Below are positions 46,266 through 57,062 of a DNA stretch of 64,000 nucleotides, piece by piece. Source of the stretch: Bipolaris cookei (taxonomy: Eukaryota; Ascomycota; Dothideomycetes; Pleosporales; Pleosporaceae); assembly GCA_002286855.1 (NCBI GenBank), contig NRSV01000034.1, forward strand, positions 62,001 through 126,000. The letters are read 5' to 3'. How positions within the stretch are numbered: position 1 is the stretch's first letter; every line of letters starts with the position of its first letter. A program made the translations under genes and the position numbers. The notes beneath the pieces are model-generated. The model saw only the letters and a program-made list of their open reading frames with translations. It did no database searches and had not been told where the DNA came from.

Positions 46266-48410
46266 TCAATCCGAATGCCAATCACTCGCATTGCTCTCAC
46301 CAAACTCACTCCTATAGCGCCTAGATGATGCAAAAAAGCACAAAAAAGTCAACAAACACACACACTCGCGAGTAGTATACAAGAAAAGAGATCGACAGAA
46401 TAGAAGGAAAGAGAAAGAAAGAAATAAGAACACTTACTCATCCCTAGCACCACTCTCCGAGCTCTCTCCCTGCAGACCCAATTTATTCACATCTAGCTTC
46501 GCCAGACCGCTCTCACCAAGCGTGTCACCACCCCACTTGCCCACACCACTAGGGCTAACACCGCCCTCAACCAACATCTTAAGCATATCCTTCAGCTCCG
46601 CGACTTCCTTCCTTAGCGCACGGACCTCAAGAACAGCAGTATCAAATTCAACATTGGGCTTACAAGCCTGCACTTTCTTATCCCACCCATCAGCCTCAAA
46701 GTCGCAACTCTGAAGAACCTGCTCCCACTCCATCGTCACATCTTCATCGTCTTCACCACGACGCCGGTTCTCCTTCACAAGCCAAGCTTCCTGTTGCTCC
46801 AGCATGGCGGTGATGACGAGGAGCGGGGAGTAAATGACAGCCATGACCATATCGTTAAGACGGTCGTAGCGTTTTTGGTCCATCCACCATTCAAAGGGTA
46901 AGATGAGGAACACCATTTCGATGAGGTTGAAAGGGGCGATGAAGACGTTTTCATCGGGGGCGCGTACGAATTGCATTGTTTTTTGGGAAAAGAGAGCCAT
47001 GTATTCGTCGATGGCGGCTGAGGTGATGTCTTCGTAGGCCGAGTTGTATAGGGCGATGAGAACGTTGAGGAGGATGACCATTACGACAAAGGTAAAGATG
47101 TAGTAGAGGATTATACCGAATGGAGGCTGTGGCGTACGGATTAGCTTTTCACAAGATGGATAGGTTAGTAGAATACTTACCGAGAAGTTATCAAAGCCTT
47201 CGAATTCAGGGGATTGCATGATGGCGTTGAGCATGGCCTGCATGACGAACACGGTGTCGTTCATCAAATCATCGTCCACGAGGTCAAGACTAATGAAAGC
47301 CTGGAAGAAACCAACAATAACAACGAACAAGAGCGCAAAAAAGATGAGCGACTCGCGCATCATAACCTTGAGCACAACCAACATGGCGCCAAAGAAGCGC
47401 AGCGAGTCAAGATAGAGCAAAAGACGCATCCAAAACATGGGGGCGGTAAAAGCCAAAAAGTCGTAGCTCAGCTTGTTGAAATAGTCGCGCCTACCATCGT
47501 CATCGGTGCTCCTGGGGTGCCCAAACGCAACGATGCGTAGGACAAACGAGATTGTAAGCAGGGTGTACAGCGTGCTGTTGAACATGTTCCAAAAGGAAAT
47601 GTAGTACCGGCCGACCTTCCAGAACTTGTTTGCCTCATCGCATATGAAGCCGAGCGTAAAGAGATACAGCAAGCACTCGACGACATCAAAGTCGCCCGAA
47701 ACATTGATAGTGTTGACAGCGCCAGTGAAGAGACCCAGATAAATGATGGACATGGCAATCTGAACCCAGTTCTGGTACTTGGGCACTCGCATGCGATCCG
47801 GGTCGAGATGGGCCCAGTAGCTAGTATTTGTCTTGTGGTCGTAAGTAACAAAACGGCTTGGGTCCTCATCGTCCTGGACGACCCACCCGCGCCACAAGTA
47901 ATTGATGCACTTCTGGTATCCCGACGATCCAATGACCGTCACAGCGTGCAAGTCAACCGCCTTTTCCACAGAATTGGCTGGCACAGAAGGCTCGCCGTCG
48001 ACCAGTGTCGAGTAGCGCTTTAGCAGGACCTCTTCAAAGAGATAGTTGATATCCTCTTCGGCCTCAATCAGGCGCTTTGCCATGACCTCGGCCGCAACCG
48101 CGCGGACATGGTGGAGATCGGCGTCCCACAGCTCGGCTTTTGCTTGTGTATTGAACCACTTCTTGACATGCAGCAAGCAGTATACGACGCAGGCACTGTG
48201 TTCGGAAGCTCCCGCCTGGCGCGCCGTCTCGAGCACGGCATCGGTTATGATATGGCTATGGGCGCGCGTGACCTGGTCCTCTTCGAGTTCACAGGGAATG
48301 ACCTGCTCAATCTGGTGCTTCAGCCGCAGAGCCACTACCGTGACGTCCTTGGGATCAATGGGCGGGGGCGGCATATGGCGTTCGCGATGGGCGGTCGGCA
48401 GCACTGGCAC
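46266..48410 (-). CDS. yvc1: Vacuolar TRP-type calcium channel Yvc1
   Basis: A cation channel of the fungal vacuole that releases calcium on osmotic or redox stress. Three exons on the minus strand, 48410-47181, 47126-46438 and 46320-46266, give about 657 residues. The N-terminal 220 residues are soluble; six or so hydrophobic segments follow from about 235 to 500, including MFWMRLLLYLDSLRFFGAM and the pore-proximal SLIFFALLFVVIVGFF. The joined FDNFS/PPFGIILYYIF lies at the pore-helix/S6 boundary. A coiled-coil segment (VRALRKEVAELKDMLKM) lies near the C terminus. The last exon is proposed here: the reading frame otherwise stops at a TAA that is itself part of a perfect GTAAGT donor. Splicing to a CATCTAG acceptor adds RYRSEFGESNASDWHSD. 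Confidence 0.9.
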
Positions 48411-49196
48411 ATGTTAGCTGTGTGATCTCCACCCGGGGTTGCAGTCCAAAAGCTCTCGTACGCGCGCTCGTCTCATCTTGTACCCTGTGTCTCCTATCGT
48501 GACCCTCGTTGGAACTGAAGAGCTCGCCCCACCTGACCATTGCTGCAGCAGGTATTAACTGGGATATCAAGCTTGCGATGCGTATCCTTGGCCGGAGATG
48601 CAGAGAAAGCCCTGTCGAATTGCTCCAAGAAGTGGAAAGCAAGAAAGAATAGGCGGTAACAAAGAGCGACAGCAAAGCAGCCGACAAGATAGCAGAAATG
48701 GTTGGTCCAACAAGGATTGCGCCGGGCTAGTGTTTGGCTGCAAAGGCGCCAAAAAGCTGGATTGACAACGCTCGCAAACTCACTTGTGCAGCGTCATGGC
48801 GCCCATCTCCCGCCCACTCCACGCCCACACGCGGCCCAAGCTCCTCTTCTGCCCTCTTCTCCGCCCCTCTCCGCACCTCAACACCGCGCCTTGTCATTCT
48901 TGGATCTTGCATCTTGGACTCACTTTTGATTAGAGGCCGTCTTGAAATACTTTCTTTCTTTGTTTCTTTCGTGCTGTTTTCTTCTCATACATTCAATCCC
49001 CTCTTCTCCAAAAAATAGCTGGAAAACAGGTACCGGACAGGACGGATGTTATACATACATTGTGGATGCTCTCGCAAAACGCTGGAATCCCCTTGTATCA
49101 TCGACGCCTCAACGCCGGTAGTCACTTTTTGACCCTTGCTTTCCCATCGTGATCATCATTGCTCGTACCAAATCATTCTCCTGCTCCCAAGCCCGC
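48411..49196. other. Upstream region of yvc1
   Basis: About 790 bp between the yvc1 start and the stop codon of the eIF2alpha gene, both on the minus strand. No gene is supported; a CT-rich run lies near 48800-48990. Confidence 0.45.
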
Positions 49197-50301
49197 TTAA
49201 TCAGCCTCGGCAACACCACCCTCGTCGCTCGTGCTCTCATCCTCGTCACCGCTAACCTCCTGGTTCTCACGCTCACGCTTCTCCATGAGCGCTGCCAGCT
49301 CCGCATCGTCGTTCTCCGTAACCGCCTTGGGCGCCATCTTAACCTGGCAGTCGCCGCCTGCTTTTGAGATGTTCTCCTTGATGTCCAGAATGGCTTGTTC
49401 GAGGCACGCGATACCTGCGTTCTTGTCCAGACATTGCGACGTGAGGACTGCCAGCATGTTAGTAACTGCTCTGTTCCCTATAACAATAACAACCACCTAA
49501 AACATACCGTAGAGAGGTGGCGACACCAGCTTGACCTTGACCTGGTTCTCGGGTGTGTTCTTGGCCTCTGCACATCGCAGAGCCTCCTTGACAGCATCAA
49601 TACCCTCGTATCCGAAGCACGTAACTGCAACAATCAGCAACACATCCACACCTCATCATCTCTATCTACATACCCTCGATATCCGAGCGGACCTTGGTAG
49701 GTTGCGGTGTCAACCTCTTGCCAATATAACTCTGCAACTCCTCCTTGACAACCTCATTGGGGAACGTGACATCATTCCAGACCTCCGGGTTGGTAATGCT
49801 CAGCTTGAACGCATCAATCGAGTGTCCATACTTCTTGTTCAATGGCCATCCAATCGTCTGGTAAATCTCCTCAATCGGCGTCTGTGTCTTCTCTGCAACG
49901 TGGCGCATGATGCTGTGCACCATCTTGGACTTGTTGTACCGCTCTTCACACTTTACAATATCCTCAGGAGATACTCGACGCTTCGACAAGTCAATGTAGC
50001 CCTTGTCCTTGTCTACACGTAGTACGACGACGACTTCGTTGCGGCCCACGCGAATCAGCTTTTGGATCGATCGGATACGTCGTCGCGACAGCTCAGAGAG
50101 AAGAATCATGCCGTCAATGTTGTCTACATTGTGTTAATCGGGGCTTCATTTGCTTGCATTGTTTGTGGTTCTTGAAGACCTACCATATTCCAGTAGCTTT
50201 ACGTATGCACCCATCTCGGCAATCTGCTTGACATTGACCATAACGAAGCTCTCCACCTCGGGGTACTTCTCCTCATAAAACCGGCAATTTGTGAGCGACA
50301 T
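49197..50301 (-). CDS. sui2: Translation initiation factor eIF2 alpha subunit
   Basis: The regulatory subunit of eIF2, which delivers initiator Met-tRNA to the ribosome. Four exons on the minus strand, 50301-50184, 50123-49674, 49624-49508 and 49447-49197, give 311 residues, the usual length. The N-terminal S1 domain starts FYEEKYPEVESFVMVNVK and carries LLSELSRRRIRSI with the serine (Ser52 counting the initiator Met, Ser51 in mature numbering) that Gcn2-type kinases phosphorylate under stress. The helical domain has KTQTPIEEIYQTIGWPL. The C-terminal domain ends in an acidic tail (SGDEDESTSDEGG). The gene appears complete and functional. Confidence 0.97.
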
Positions 50302-51394
50302 GTTGAATATTTTTCTTTTGATCGTCTTTTGATGTATGGATGGGTTGGGTTGGGTTTGGGGAGGGACTGTGGGTTGTTTCGCTCGATCGTTCGCTTCGTG
50401 TGTGGTATCGATTTTTCCCTTTTAAGCCTAAGGTGGTAGGTGAGGTCCAGGAGTAGTTTTTACTTTCAACCAGAAAGCAAAAATGGCAAAGTCGTGTGCA
50501 AAGTGGACCGTCGTCGACGTTGGGCAAAGTGACTCAAAGATTTGCCCAGCCCACTGTGTGAGACCTTGGCCCCGCCGCTCACGCGTGGGGCAAAATGCGC
50601 TAGGCTGGTTTTGGAAAGGTAATGTAGTAGTTGAGGACTTGAGCAAGTACAACACCCAAAAAAAGTGGTAGACGGAATAGGGGGGAAGAAAGTAATCACT
50701 CGAAATTTCTTAATTGTGTCAGTGAAATTTTGGAATCACAAATTGTCATTCCTTTCTTTCTTTTCTGCATGTAACCTCACTCCCCGTGGATAGAACATCC
50801 CACCGCGCAGAACCATGAAGATCTTCCAGCAACACCATTAGCAGCCCACCATCCTATCGAGTCCAAACTAATCTAACAACGTACTTGGTAGGTAGTAAAA
50901 CGTATCTCAAACATCAAAAAGTAAAGTTACAGCAGTCTTGGTTGAAGTTACAAGGAATCTCTCTATAGCGCCGTGCATTACGAACAGGATCTACCCCTGT
51001 CTTCTTATTCAACGCAACGACAATCACTATCTGGGAGGTCTTAGGATGTACGTCAGTATGTCTAGCAGCTACTATTAGGTTGCGAAGTTGTGCAGTAGCC
51101 TATAGACTAAGACCTTGTCCGCAATTGCCCGCGGAGACAAGCAAGTTCCTGCGAGCCAGCCCTCCTCCCTTCACATACGTTGCCATAGACCCAAGCCAGC
51201 CGAGTGCTGGCGCAGGCTGTACCTGCAGGTGTGCCCGACACGTTTGCTGCTCGATCAGAACACAGCAATGTCTCAACCTCCACTCTGGTCCATCGGCGTA
51301 ACGGACGACGTTCACGGGAGGAGTAGGCTCGAAGCCAGCAGTACCTCAGCCAAGAGGAGGAGAAAGGCCTGATCCAGTTCTTGCTACTGATGTC
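50302..51394. other. eIF2alpha promoter and repeat boundary
   Basis: The proximal 400 bp should be the promoter and 5' leader of the eIF2alpha gene. Beyond about 50900 the sequence grades into the transposon-rich region; no separate gene is supported. Confidence 0.45.
50521..50548. promoter_or_regulatory. TGACTCA site flanked by TGGGCAAA/TTTGCCCA inverted arms
   Basis: TGACTCA (50530-50536) is the consensus for Gcn4/CpcA/AP-1 bZIP factors. It sits between perfect 8-bp inverted arms (50521-50528 and 50541-50548), 229 bp upstream of the eIF2alpha start codon. Confidence 0.45.
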
Positions 51395-52717
51395 TAACCT
51401 TGGCCACCCAGTGCGAATGAAGTTCCTTCGCTCCTTAGCTTTCAGTATAGCCTACCAGCGGTCCACGAAGACGCAACCAATCAAGCCCCCGGGCGAGAAC
51501 TGGCCAAAGCCTTCGCCAAGCGGCACCCTGAGCTGCAAGCGAGAAAAGTTAAATCGATAGACTGCAAGTGTCACGAGAACAACGTATATGACAAGATAGT
51601 CGAGTGGTTCGATGTGATCGGACAGGTACTGGAAAATCCGGATGTCCTCCCAGAAAACGTCTATAATTTGGATGAGACTGGTGTCATGCTAAGAATGCTT
51701 GGTTCAGTTAGGGTCCTGGTAGGTAAGTGTGACCGGCGGAACTATAGAGGTGGAGGCATGAAACGGACGATGGTTACCGCGGTCGAATGCGTGAATGCAG
51801 ATGGTAGAGCGCTGCTACCACTGATTATCTGGCCCGCTTCAACCCACCGCAGCAATTGGACCATTCACGAGACGCCAGGGTGGCACTATGCGCACTCTGA
51901 GAACGGGTACAATGACTCTAAGGTCAGTTTAGAGTGGCTTACACGTGTGTTCAATCCTCAAACTAAAACACGAGCCGATCGAAAGCCACGTGTGTTAGTG
52001 TGCGATGGCTTCGGGAGTCATGAAACGCTCGAGATCCTGGGGTTCTGTCTTACTAACAATATCATTCTGTGTCGTTTGCCCTCTCACACATTTCATAAGC
52101 TACAACCCTGCGACGTCGGGCCTTTCGCACCCTTAAAAACGGCATACCGTGACCAGGTTGAACGACTGAACTAAGAAGGCGTAGGCATAGTCGGCAAAGA
52201 GCATTTCACCTACCTATACTGTCCTGCCAGGGAAAGAACATTAACCCGAAGGAATATCAGGGCTGGGTGGTCTGCAACGGGCCTGTACCCTTTTAATCTG
52301 AATAGAGTACTGAAAGACCTTCCAAAACCTGCAACTGCAGCTGACATTCCAGGAACTACTGTTGCGAGTACTAATGAGGATAACACAACGCCTCAAATGC
52401 CTATGACAACAGTAACACCAGTGACAGCGGAAGCACTTACATCGTTGCATAATACGATTAAGCAGGACACCCATGTAGCTGACGAGATGAAGAGGCGCAT
52501 ACAGAAATTCGCAAATGCTGCTCAGATCTCGTTTGCTGAGCGAGTCCTTCTAAAGAACCGCAACCAATCTCTTTTCAAGATAAACAATGAAGCTAAAGCT
52601 CGTCGATCCACAAGGTCAGCCGTGCTAGGCAAGGCGAAGGTAATGAGCTTCGAGGACCTTGAAGAGGCGAAGGCAAAGCGTTGCAAAAGAAGAAGCTGCT
52701 GCAAAGAAGAGGCAGCA
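51395..52717 (+). pseudogene. Pogo-like DDE transposase relic, nearly complete
   Basis: From about 51395 the translation covers the end of the DNA-binding region (GENW, then AFAKRHPELQARK after a 1-nt frame shift near 51515). The DDE core has NLDETGVMLRMLGSV, VLVCDGFGSHET and LQPCDVGPFAPLK. An in-frame TAA at 52172-52174 follows QVERLN; reading on, AGWSATGLYPFNLNRVL and a C-terminal coiled coil continue in the same frame to 52717. The TAA could come from CAA by one C-to-T change. The N terminus is not identified and no terminal inverted repeats were found. It differs clearly from elements A and B and has no C-terminal knuckle. Confidence 0.8.
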
Positions 52718-52799
52718 TAGTCGTAAACGCAAGGGTCTCCCACTAGAAACAGACGCAGGTTCGTCATTGTATGAAGGAGAAATAGCGCGGATGTACTAG

Positions 52800-53146
52800 G
52801 AAAACTCTAGCGCTTATAGCTCTGCTTCTAGGAAATTATATTTAGAGCTTTACCTTATTCTTATATGCCTTTCCTCTGCTGCTGATCCATGTTTAGCACT
52901 GCGGCAACGCTGGTATCTTCTATTAGGTCTCAGATTGACTAGAATTCGCACCGCGCCTAGTCGGTATCGTCTGCATCCGCATTGCCTTCAGATAATAGTA
53001 TAGGCAAATATGATACTCTAGGCGTAACGGAACGCTTTCTCTTTCAGACCCTCGGATTGTCCACAGCGTGCCTGCATATAGAAAAGCGTAATGCGTATTC
53101 ACTTTGCAGCTCTCGCAATTCTAGCACATCGGCCTCTGACTCAAAA
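52800..53146. other. Repeat-like spacer
   Basis: AT-rich sequence between the 51.4-kb transposase relic and the MITE. No gene or recognisable family. Confidence 0.35.
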
Positions 53147-53154
53147 AGTGCGTT
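53147..53154. repeat. 8-bp target site duplication, left
   Basis: AGTGCGTT directly precedes the MITE and is repeated exactly at 53293-53300 after it. Confidence 0.9.
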
Positions 53155-53292
53155 CAGACTTGGGAACAATCAAATCAATCAATCAATCAGATTGATTGCG
53201 GATCACATAGGGGTATGTGCACGGTGTCACGGACCATGATGCAGTACGTGATCAATCTGATTGATTGATTGATTTGATTGTTCCCAAGTCTG
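53155..53292. mobile_element. 138-bp hAT-type MITE with perfect 42-bp inverted repeats
   Basis: The arms at 53155-53196 and 53251-53292 are exact reverse complements over 42 bp, beginning CAGACTTGGGAACAATC and including several AATC/GATT tetramer units. The centre is 54 bp. The 8-bp flanking duplication AGTGCGTT and the CAG...CTG ends are typical of the hAT superfamily. The element has no coding capacity and must have moved with a transposase encoded elsewhere. The perfect arms and duplication suggest it is young and has escaped RIP. Confidence 0.93.
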
Positions 53293-53384
53293 AGTGCGTT
53301 GTTAACCGTGCTATCGCTCGTTCTATCAGTACTGTTGACTATTTCTCCTCTTACCAAGATTGACACTTAGTTATTCTATTTTAC

Positions 53385-53508
53385 TTCGGTTACATCCATA
53401 ACTCCTTTCCACTACGAATCGCCAGACAAACTGCACGGTTTACCTCGTCCAACTTTCTCGCCCTAACCCGGACCAAGACTAGAGAAGTATAACCCAACCC
53501 CGTGTAAT
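53385..53508 (+). repeat. Dispersed repeat, copy 2
   Basis: Matches 28757-28893 with mostly transition differences; begins at GGTTACATCCATAACTC and ends near CCCCGTGTAA. Family unknown. Confidence 0.65.
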
Positions 53509-53750
53509 ACAATACTAGTTAGAGTCTCTGTCTTTGTAACTAAGTATCACACCCGTTGGTGCGGTCAATTGATGTTTACGGAGGACGCTTTCAAAAGTTA
53601 TGGCCCTGCGAAGCTCTTGTCGGCCGATCAGACAGCCTATCGGTCTGAATATCTATTAGATTTCTTGGCACCCATTGGTGTTTTTTTGAGAGCTTTTCAC
53701 CTGTCGTGAGGCTGTAGATAGATCAATATGTCTAATTTTTTGGTGTCGAG

Positions 53751-54650
53751 ATGTCTTCTTCTCGTATTCATATTGATATATCGTCCCGGGCCTTAGTGGT
53801 GACACTAATGTCACCTTTTGTAGGCAAATCTACCGCCGAGATCAGCGCACTTACTGGTATCCCCCCTCGGACGATTAGAACGCTCCTATAGTTAAATTGC
53901 CTATATAGGTTCTTGAAGACGCCCCTTGATCAGGTCGTCCGTGGAAGCAAGAGGCAGTCAAAGAAGAGGTTTTACAGAAGGTACAGCACAATCGATATGG
54001 GCGAGAGAAGACCTGTGCTGATCTTGCTGGTGATCTCAGTCTTCTGGGCCATGAAGTCTCGGCTATTGCTGTCTGACGGATACTTAAGGCAGCAGGATAC
54101 AATAAGACTAAGCCGACAAGAAAACCTGGCTTAACACTAAAGATGAGACAGGAGAAACTTGAGTGGTATCTCGCCCATAAGGACTGAACACTCGAAGACC
54201 GGAAAAGTGTAATCTGGTCAGACGAGACGTCAGTAGTCTTAAACCGCCGCCTAGGTGGCTACTGTGTATGGAGAAAGCCAGAAGAAGCTTTCAATAGATC
54301 TTGTATTAGAGAAAGGTGGAAAGGATACTCTGAGTTCATGTCTTGGGGCTGTTTCTCATACGATAGGAAAGGTCCCTGTCATGTTTGGAAACCTGAGACT
54401 GCCTATCAAAAGAAAGAAGCAGCTGCTAAGATCGATGAGATTAATAAGGAACTTGAGCCTCTCTTAGAGCAGAACTAGGAGCTTGAGATAGGCATAAAAC
54501 GGGTAGGCCTAAGAAGCAAACCAGGCAGAACTCCGCAGTGGAGACTCACAGAAAAGACTGGAAAGCTCGTATGACAGCATGGTTCAGGTATTGACTGGTG
54601 GCGATATCATTCTGAGATTCTTACCCCAAAGCTAGAGTTCGCAACAAGCA
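53751..54650 (+). pseudogene. Tc1-like transposase relic
   Basis: Fragments in several frames line up with a Tc1-type transposase: an N-terminal helix-turn-helix (KSTAEISALTGIPPRTIR), a middle DNA-binding part (AGYNKTKPTRKPGL), then the first catalytic aspartate in VIWSDETSVVLNRR and GYCVWRKP. GYSEFMSWGCFSYDRKGPCH and a Lys/Glu-rich helix follow. Multiple stop codons and frame shifts make it non-functional. It is distinct from the pogo-like elements, which carry FDETG. Confidence 0.78.
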
Positions 54651-55087
54651 ATTAAGTGGGGCTCAAAAGGTCAAACTTGACTTGATTGATTACCTATTAG
54701 AGCCTAGTTGTTTCCTATAAAGGGTTAACTTCTAACTTGCCTATTTTTTATTTTTTTTCCATTATAGTCCTGTATCAGCCGTTGGCTATGTAAGACTTTG
54801 GCCAAAGGCCGTTCTAACTAGTTACAATTTGGTACTTTGTGCTGTATTGCGTGACTGTGGTGCTTCGGCCTTTGACTAGCTAAGCTATTGCTAGCTTTCT
54901 AGACGCCTGGTGCTAAAGAGCAGTTTGGTAACAGGGAGAGATGTAGGGCAGCTAGGCTGCCTTCCAGCGGGCTCTCTTAGGGGAAAGGAAATAGCGCTAA
55001 TAAAATCAAATCAAATTCTTCTTCTTTATTTTTCTTCTTTTGTTGTTGTTTCTCCTGTTTTTCTTTCTATCCTTCTTGGCCGAGGTG
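54651..55087. other. 3' flank of LINE
   Basis: No gene. Pyrimidine-rich near 55010-55080 on the plus strand; on the minus strand this would be the A-rich 3' untranslated part of the LINE relic. Confidence 0.4.
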
Positions 55088-55520
55088 CTACTTTCTTGTT
55101 CCTATCCTCGTGCTAGTAATGAAAGCCAAAGTAGCTTCTATACCGCTCGTAGTATGGAGTAGAAGTGGGAGTTTTAGTACTTTTTGGTCTAGAGTCTTTT
55201 TTAGCTGGTTTCTTTCTGCGCTGTAGAAGCCGCAGTATAGAAGTAGATGCTCTGCTGTTTGCGGTCTCCCACATTTGCAAAGATCACATTCTCTTCTCTT
55301 AAATCTCTTTAGGTACGAGTTGAAGTATCCATGTCCTATCTTAAGAGAATAGAAAGAGCTAGAAATATCTCTGTTCGTGCCTCTAGGGATTACTAGTTGG
55401 TTTTTGAGCTTTAGATCGAAGTGTTAAGAGTAGGATCTTGAGTGGAAGTAATATAAGACTTCTGGTGTCAAGACTCTTGGGTTGGTTTTCGCGGATGAAG
55501 TGACAGGGTGGTATGAACAG

Positions 55521-55872
55521 TGTTTCTGCAAGTAACTCGTATATTGTACTTGTACTCGTAACTTAAGTTGAACACATCGAGCCCTAGGGGTTCGATGCCT
55601 ATTACTATATACTTTTGATGCTCGTAACCCTCGGTCAGAGGAGCCCGAGTATTCCTCGGTGGCTTATGTGCGAGGACTATTCCTCGGTGGCTTATGTACG
55701 AGGACTATTCCTCGGTGGCTTATGTACGAGGGGTCTGCCAAGACCTTTCCTCGGGCATGCGCCACCGAGGAGGTCACGTGATACGTGCCCCCGCGTTACA
55801 TATGGCTGGGTCGACTGGTCGTCGATGCTTCTTAACTTAACCGCCGTGCCTCCTCCCTTCAGGTTCGTAACA
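55521..55872 (-). mobile_element. Solo LTR (352 bp) inserted in the LINE
   Basis: On the minus strand it begins TGTTACGAACC and ends GCAGAAACA, the TG...CA boundaries of an LTR, and it interrupts LINE coding sequence. A TATATAG box lies in the middle part. It carries about three copies of a 28-bp tandem unit. A clean 5-bp target duplication is not visible, so the ends are uncertain by a few bases. Confidence 0.65.
55649..55733 (+). repeat. 28-bp tandem repeat within the solo LTR
   Basis: About three copies of a unit beginning ATTCCTCGGTGGC and ending CGAGGACT, differing at one position in the first copy. Each unit contains CCTCGG; the reverse complement CCGAGG occurs nearby at 55765-55770, allowing hairpins. 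Confidence 0.85.
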
Positions 55873-57062
55873 CGAAGATAACTCCGTAGCTAGTCTTTCT
55901 CTCTCTTGCTTTTTCCCTGTACTTTCTCCACTCTTTTGCTTGGCTGGCTCGTTGAAGGAGCTTGATCTTGGTGCCTAGGAAGGCTAGGCTTGTTTGTGAT
56001 TTTTTGGTGTTTGTTTTGTAGCTTCCTTGGCTAAGGAGTCTGCTTTTTCGTTTCCTTCGATATCTGTATGGCCTGGCGCCCATTTCAAGAAGATCTTCGC
56101 TTTTCTGTTTAGGATAGCTTTGGCTGCTTTTTGGCACCGAATTACCCACTGCTGGCCAGGCTTATCTGATAGACTCTGGAGCCTATAGATCGCAGCTTGG
56201 TTATCAGCGTAGACGTGGATGTTCTGACCTTTTTGGGCTGTTTTAGCGGCGTGTTCAAACGCTGCTGTAATGCCTTCAAGCTCTCCATTATAGACGAGTT
56301 GGTGCTCGCCTATGTTCTTTGTCTCTGCGTAGATTTCTTCTTGGTTTGGGTTATAGACTGCTAGGCCTACTCCGATCCCGTCTCCGTCTTTAGTTTTTGA
56401 GGCGTCTGAGTAGATTACTATAGAGTTATCCTTCATCGTTTGGATATAATCTTTTTGTGTGGCTGCCTCTTCTTCTTTAGATTTCTTTGATATAGAGATA
56501 TTGTAGTTAAGAGAATCCCATGGTCTGAACCGATATGGAATGATCTCTTCTATCTCTTGGGTAGATGGGATGGAGCTCGTGATGGTCCGTAGTTGTCTGG
56601 TCTTGTTTGGCTTTTTTTATAGTTGCAGGGTTGTTTTTTGTAGCCTTGCAATAGCTTTTGTAATTGGATGGGTTGGAGCTAGTTGTATAGCTCGCAGAGC
56701 GTATTTTCGATTTGTTTGGCTTAGCCGTGTCGCTGGTGACGGCAAGCTAGCTTCGATACTTGTTGGGATAGCTGGAGCTGTTTTAAATACTCCAAGTACC
56801 TTTCTGCACGCCGCGTTGTGTAGCGGCTGAAGCTGATCTTCTATATAGCTCTGGTTTCGCCAGTAGATTGGCGACCCATAGTCTGCAATGCTAGTAACAC
56901 ATGCTAGATATAGTTGTCTAATAGCAAAGGGAGATAGCCCGCGGTCTATGTTCGCTAGTCTCCCTAGTCTATTGAAAGCTGTTTTTGCTTGGCTAGCTCG
57001 GATAGCTACGTGTCCTCGGAAGGATAACTTGTTGTCGAGGTGTACCCCTATAAGGCTCAGCT

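Larger units (their letters stand above)
55088..57062 (-). pseudogene. 5'-truncated LINE ORF2 with RNase H domain, split by a solo LTR
   Basis: Minus-strand translation from 57062 reads the reverse-transcriptase C-terminal region (IGVHLDNKLSFRGHV, then AFNRLGRLANIDRGLSP), an in-frame TAA near 56620, and an RNase H domain at about 56420-56000. Its catalytic residues are visible: YSDAS, GELEGI, YADNQAA and NEKADSLA. After the inserted LTR the C terminus resumes with a zinc-finger-like CDLCKCG...HLLLYC and ends at 55088. RNase H plus this C terminus fits Tad-type fungal LINEs. The abrupt start at 57062 is a typical 5' truncation. Confidence 0.82.

Noticed and set aside
50900..52860. Terminal inverted repeats for the 51.4-kb transposase relic
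   Set aside because: Only weak matches of fewer than ten bases were seen; boundaries were not called.
53155..53292. CRISPR-like or rho-independent terminator reading of the AATC repeats
   Set aside because: The exact inverted arms with an 8-bp target duplication identify a MITE; there are no spacers and the organism is eukaryotic.
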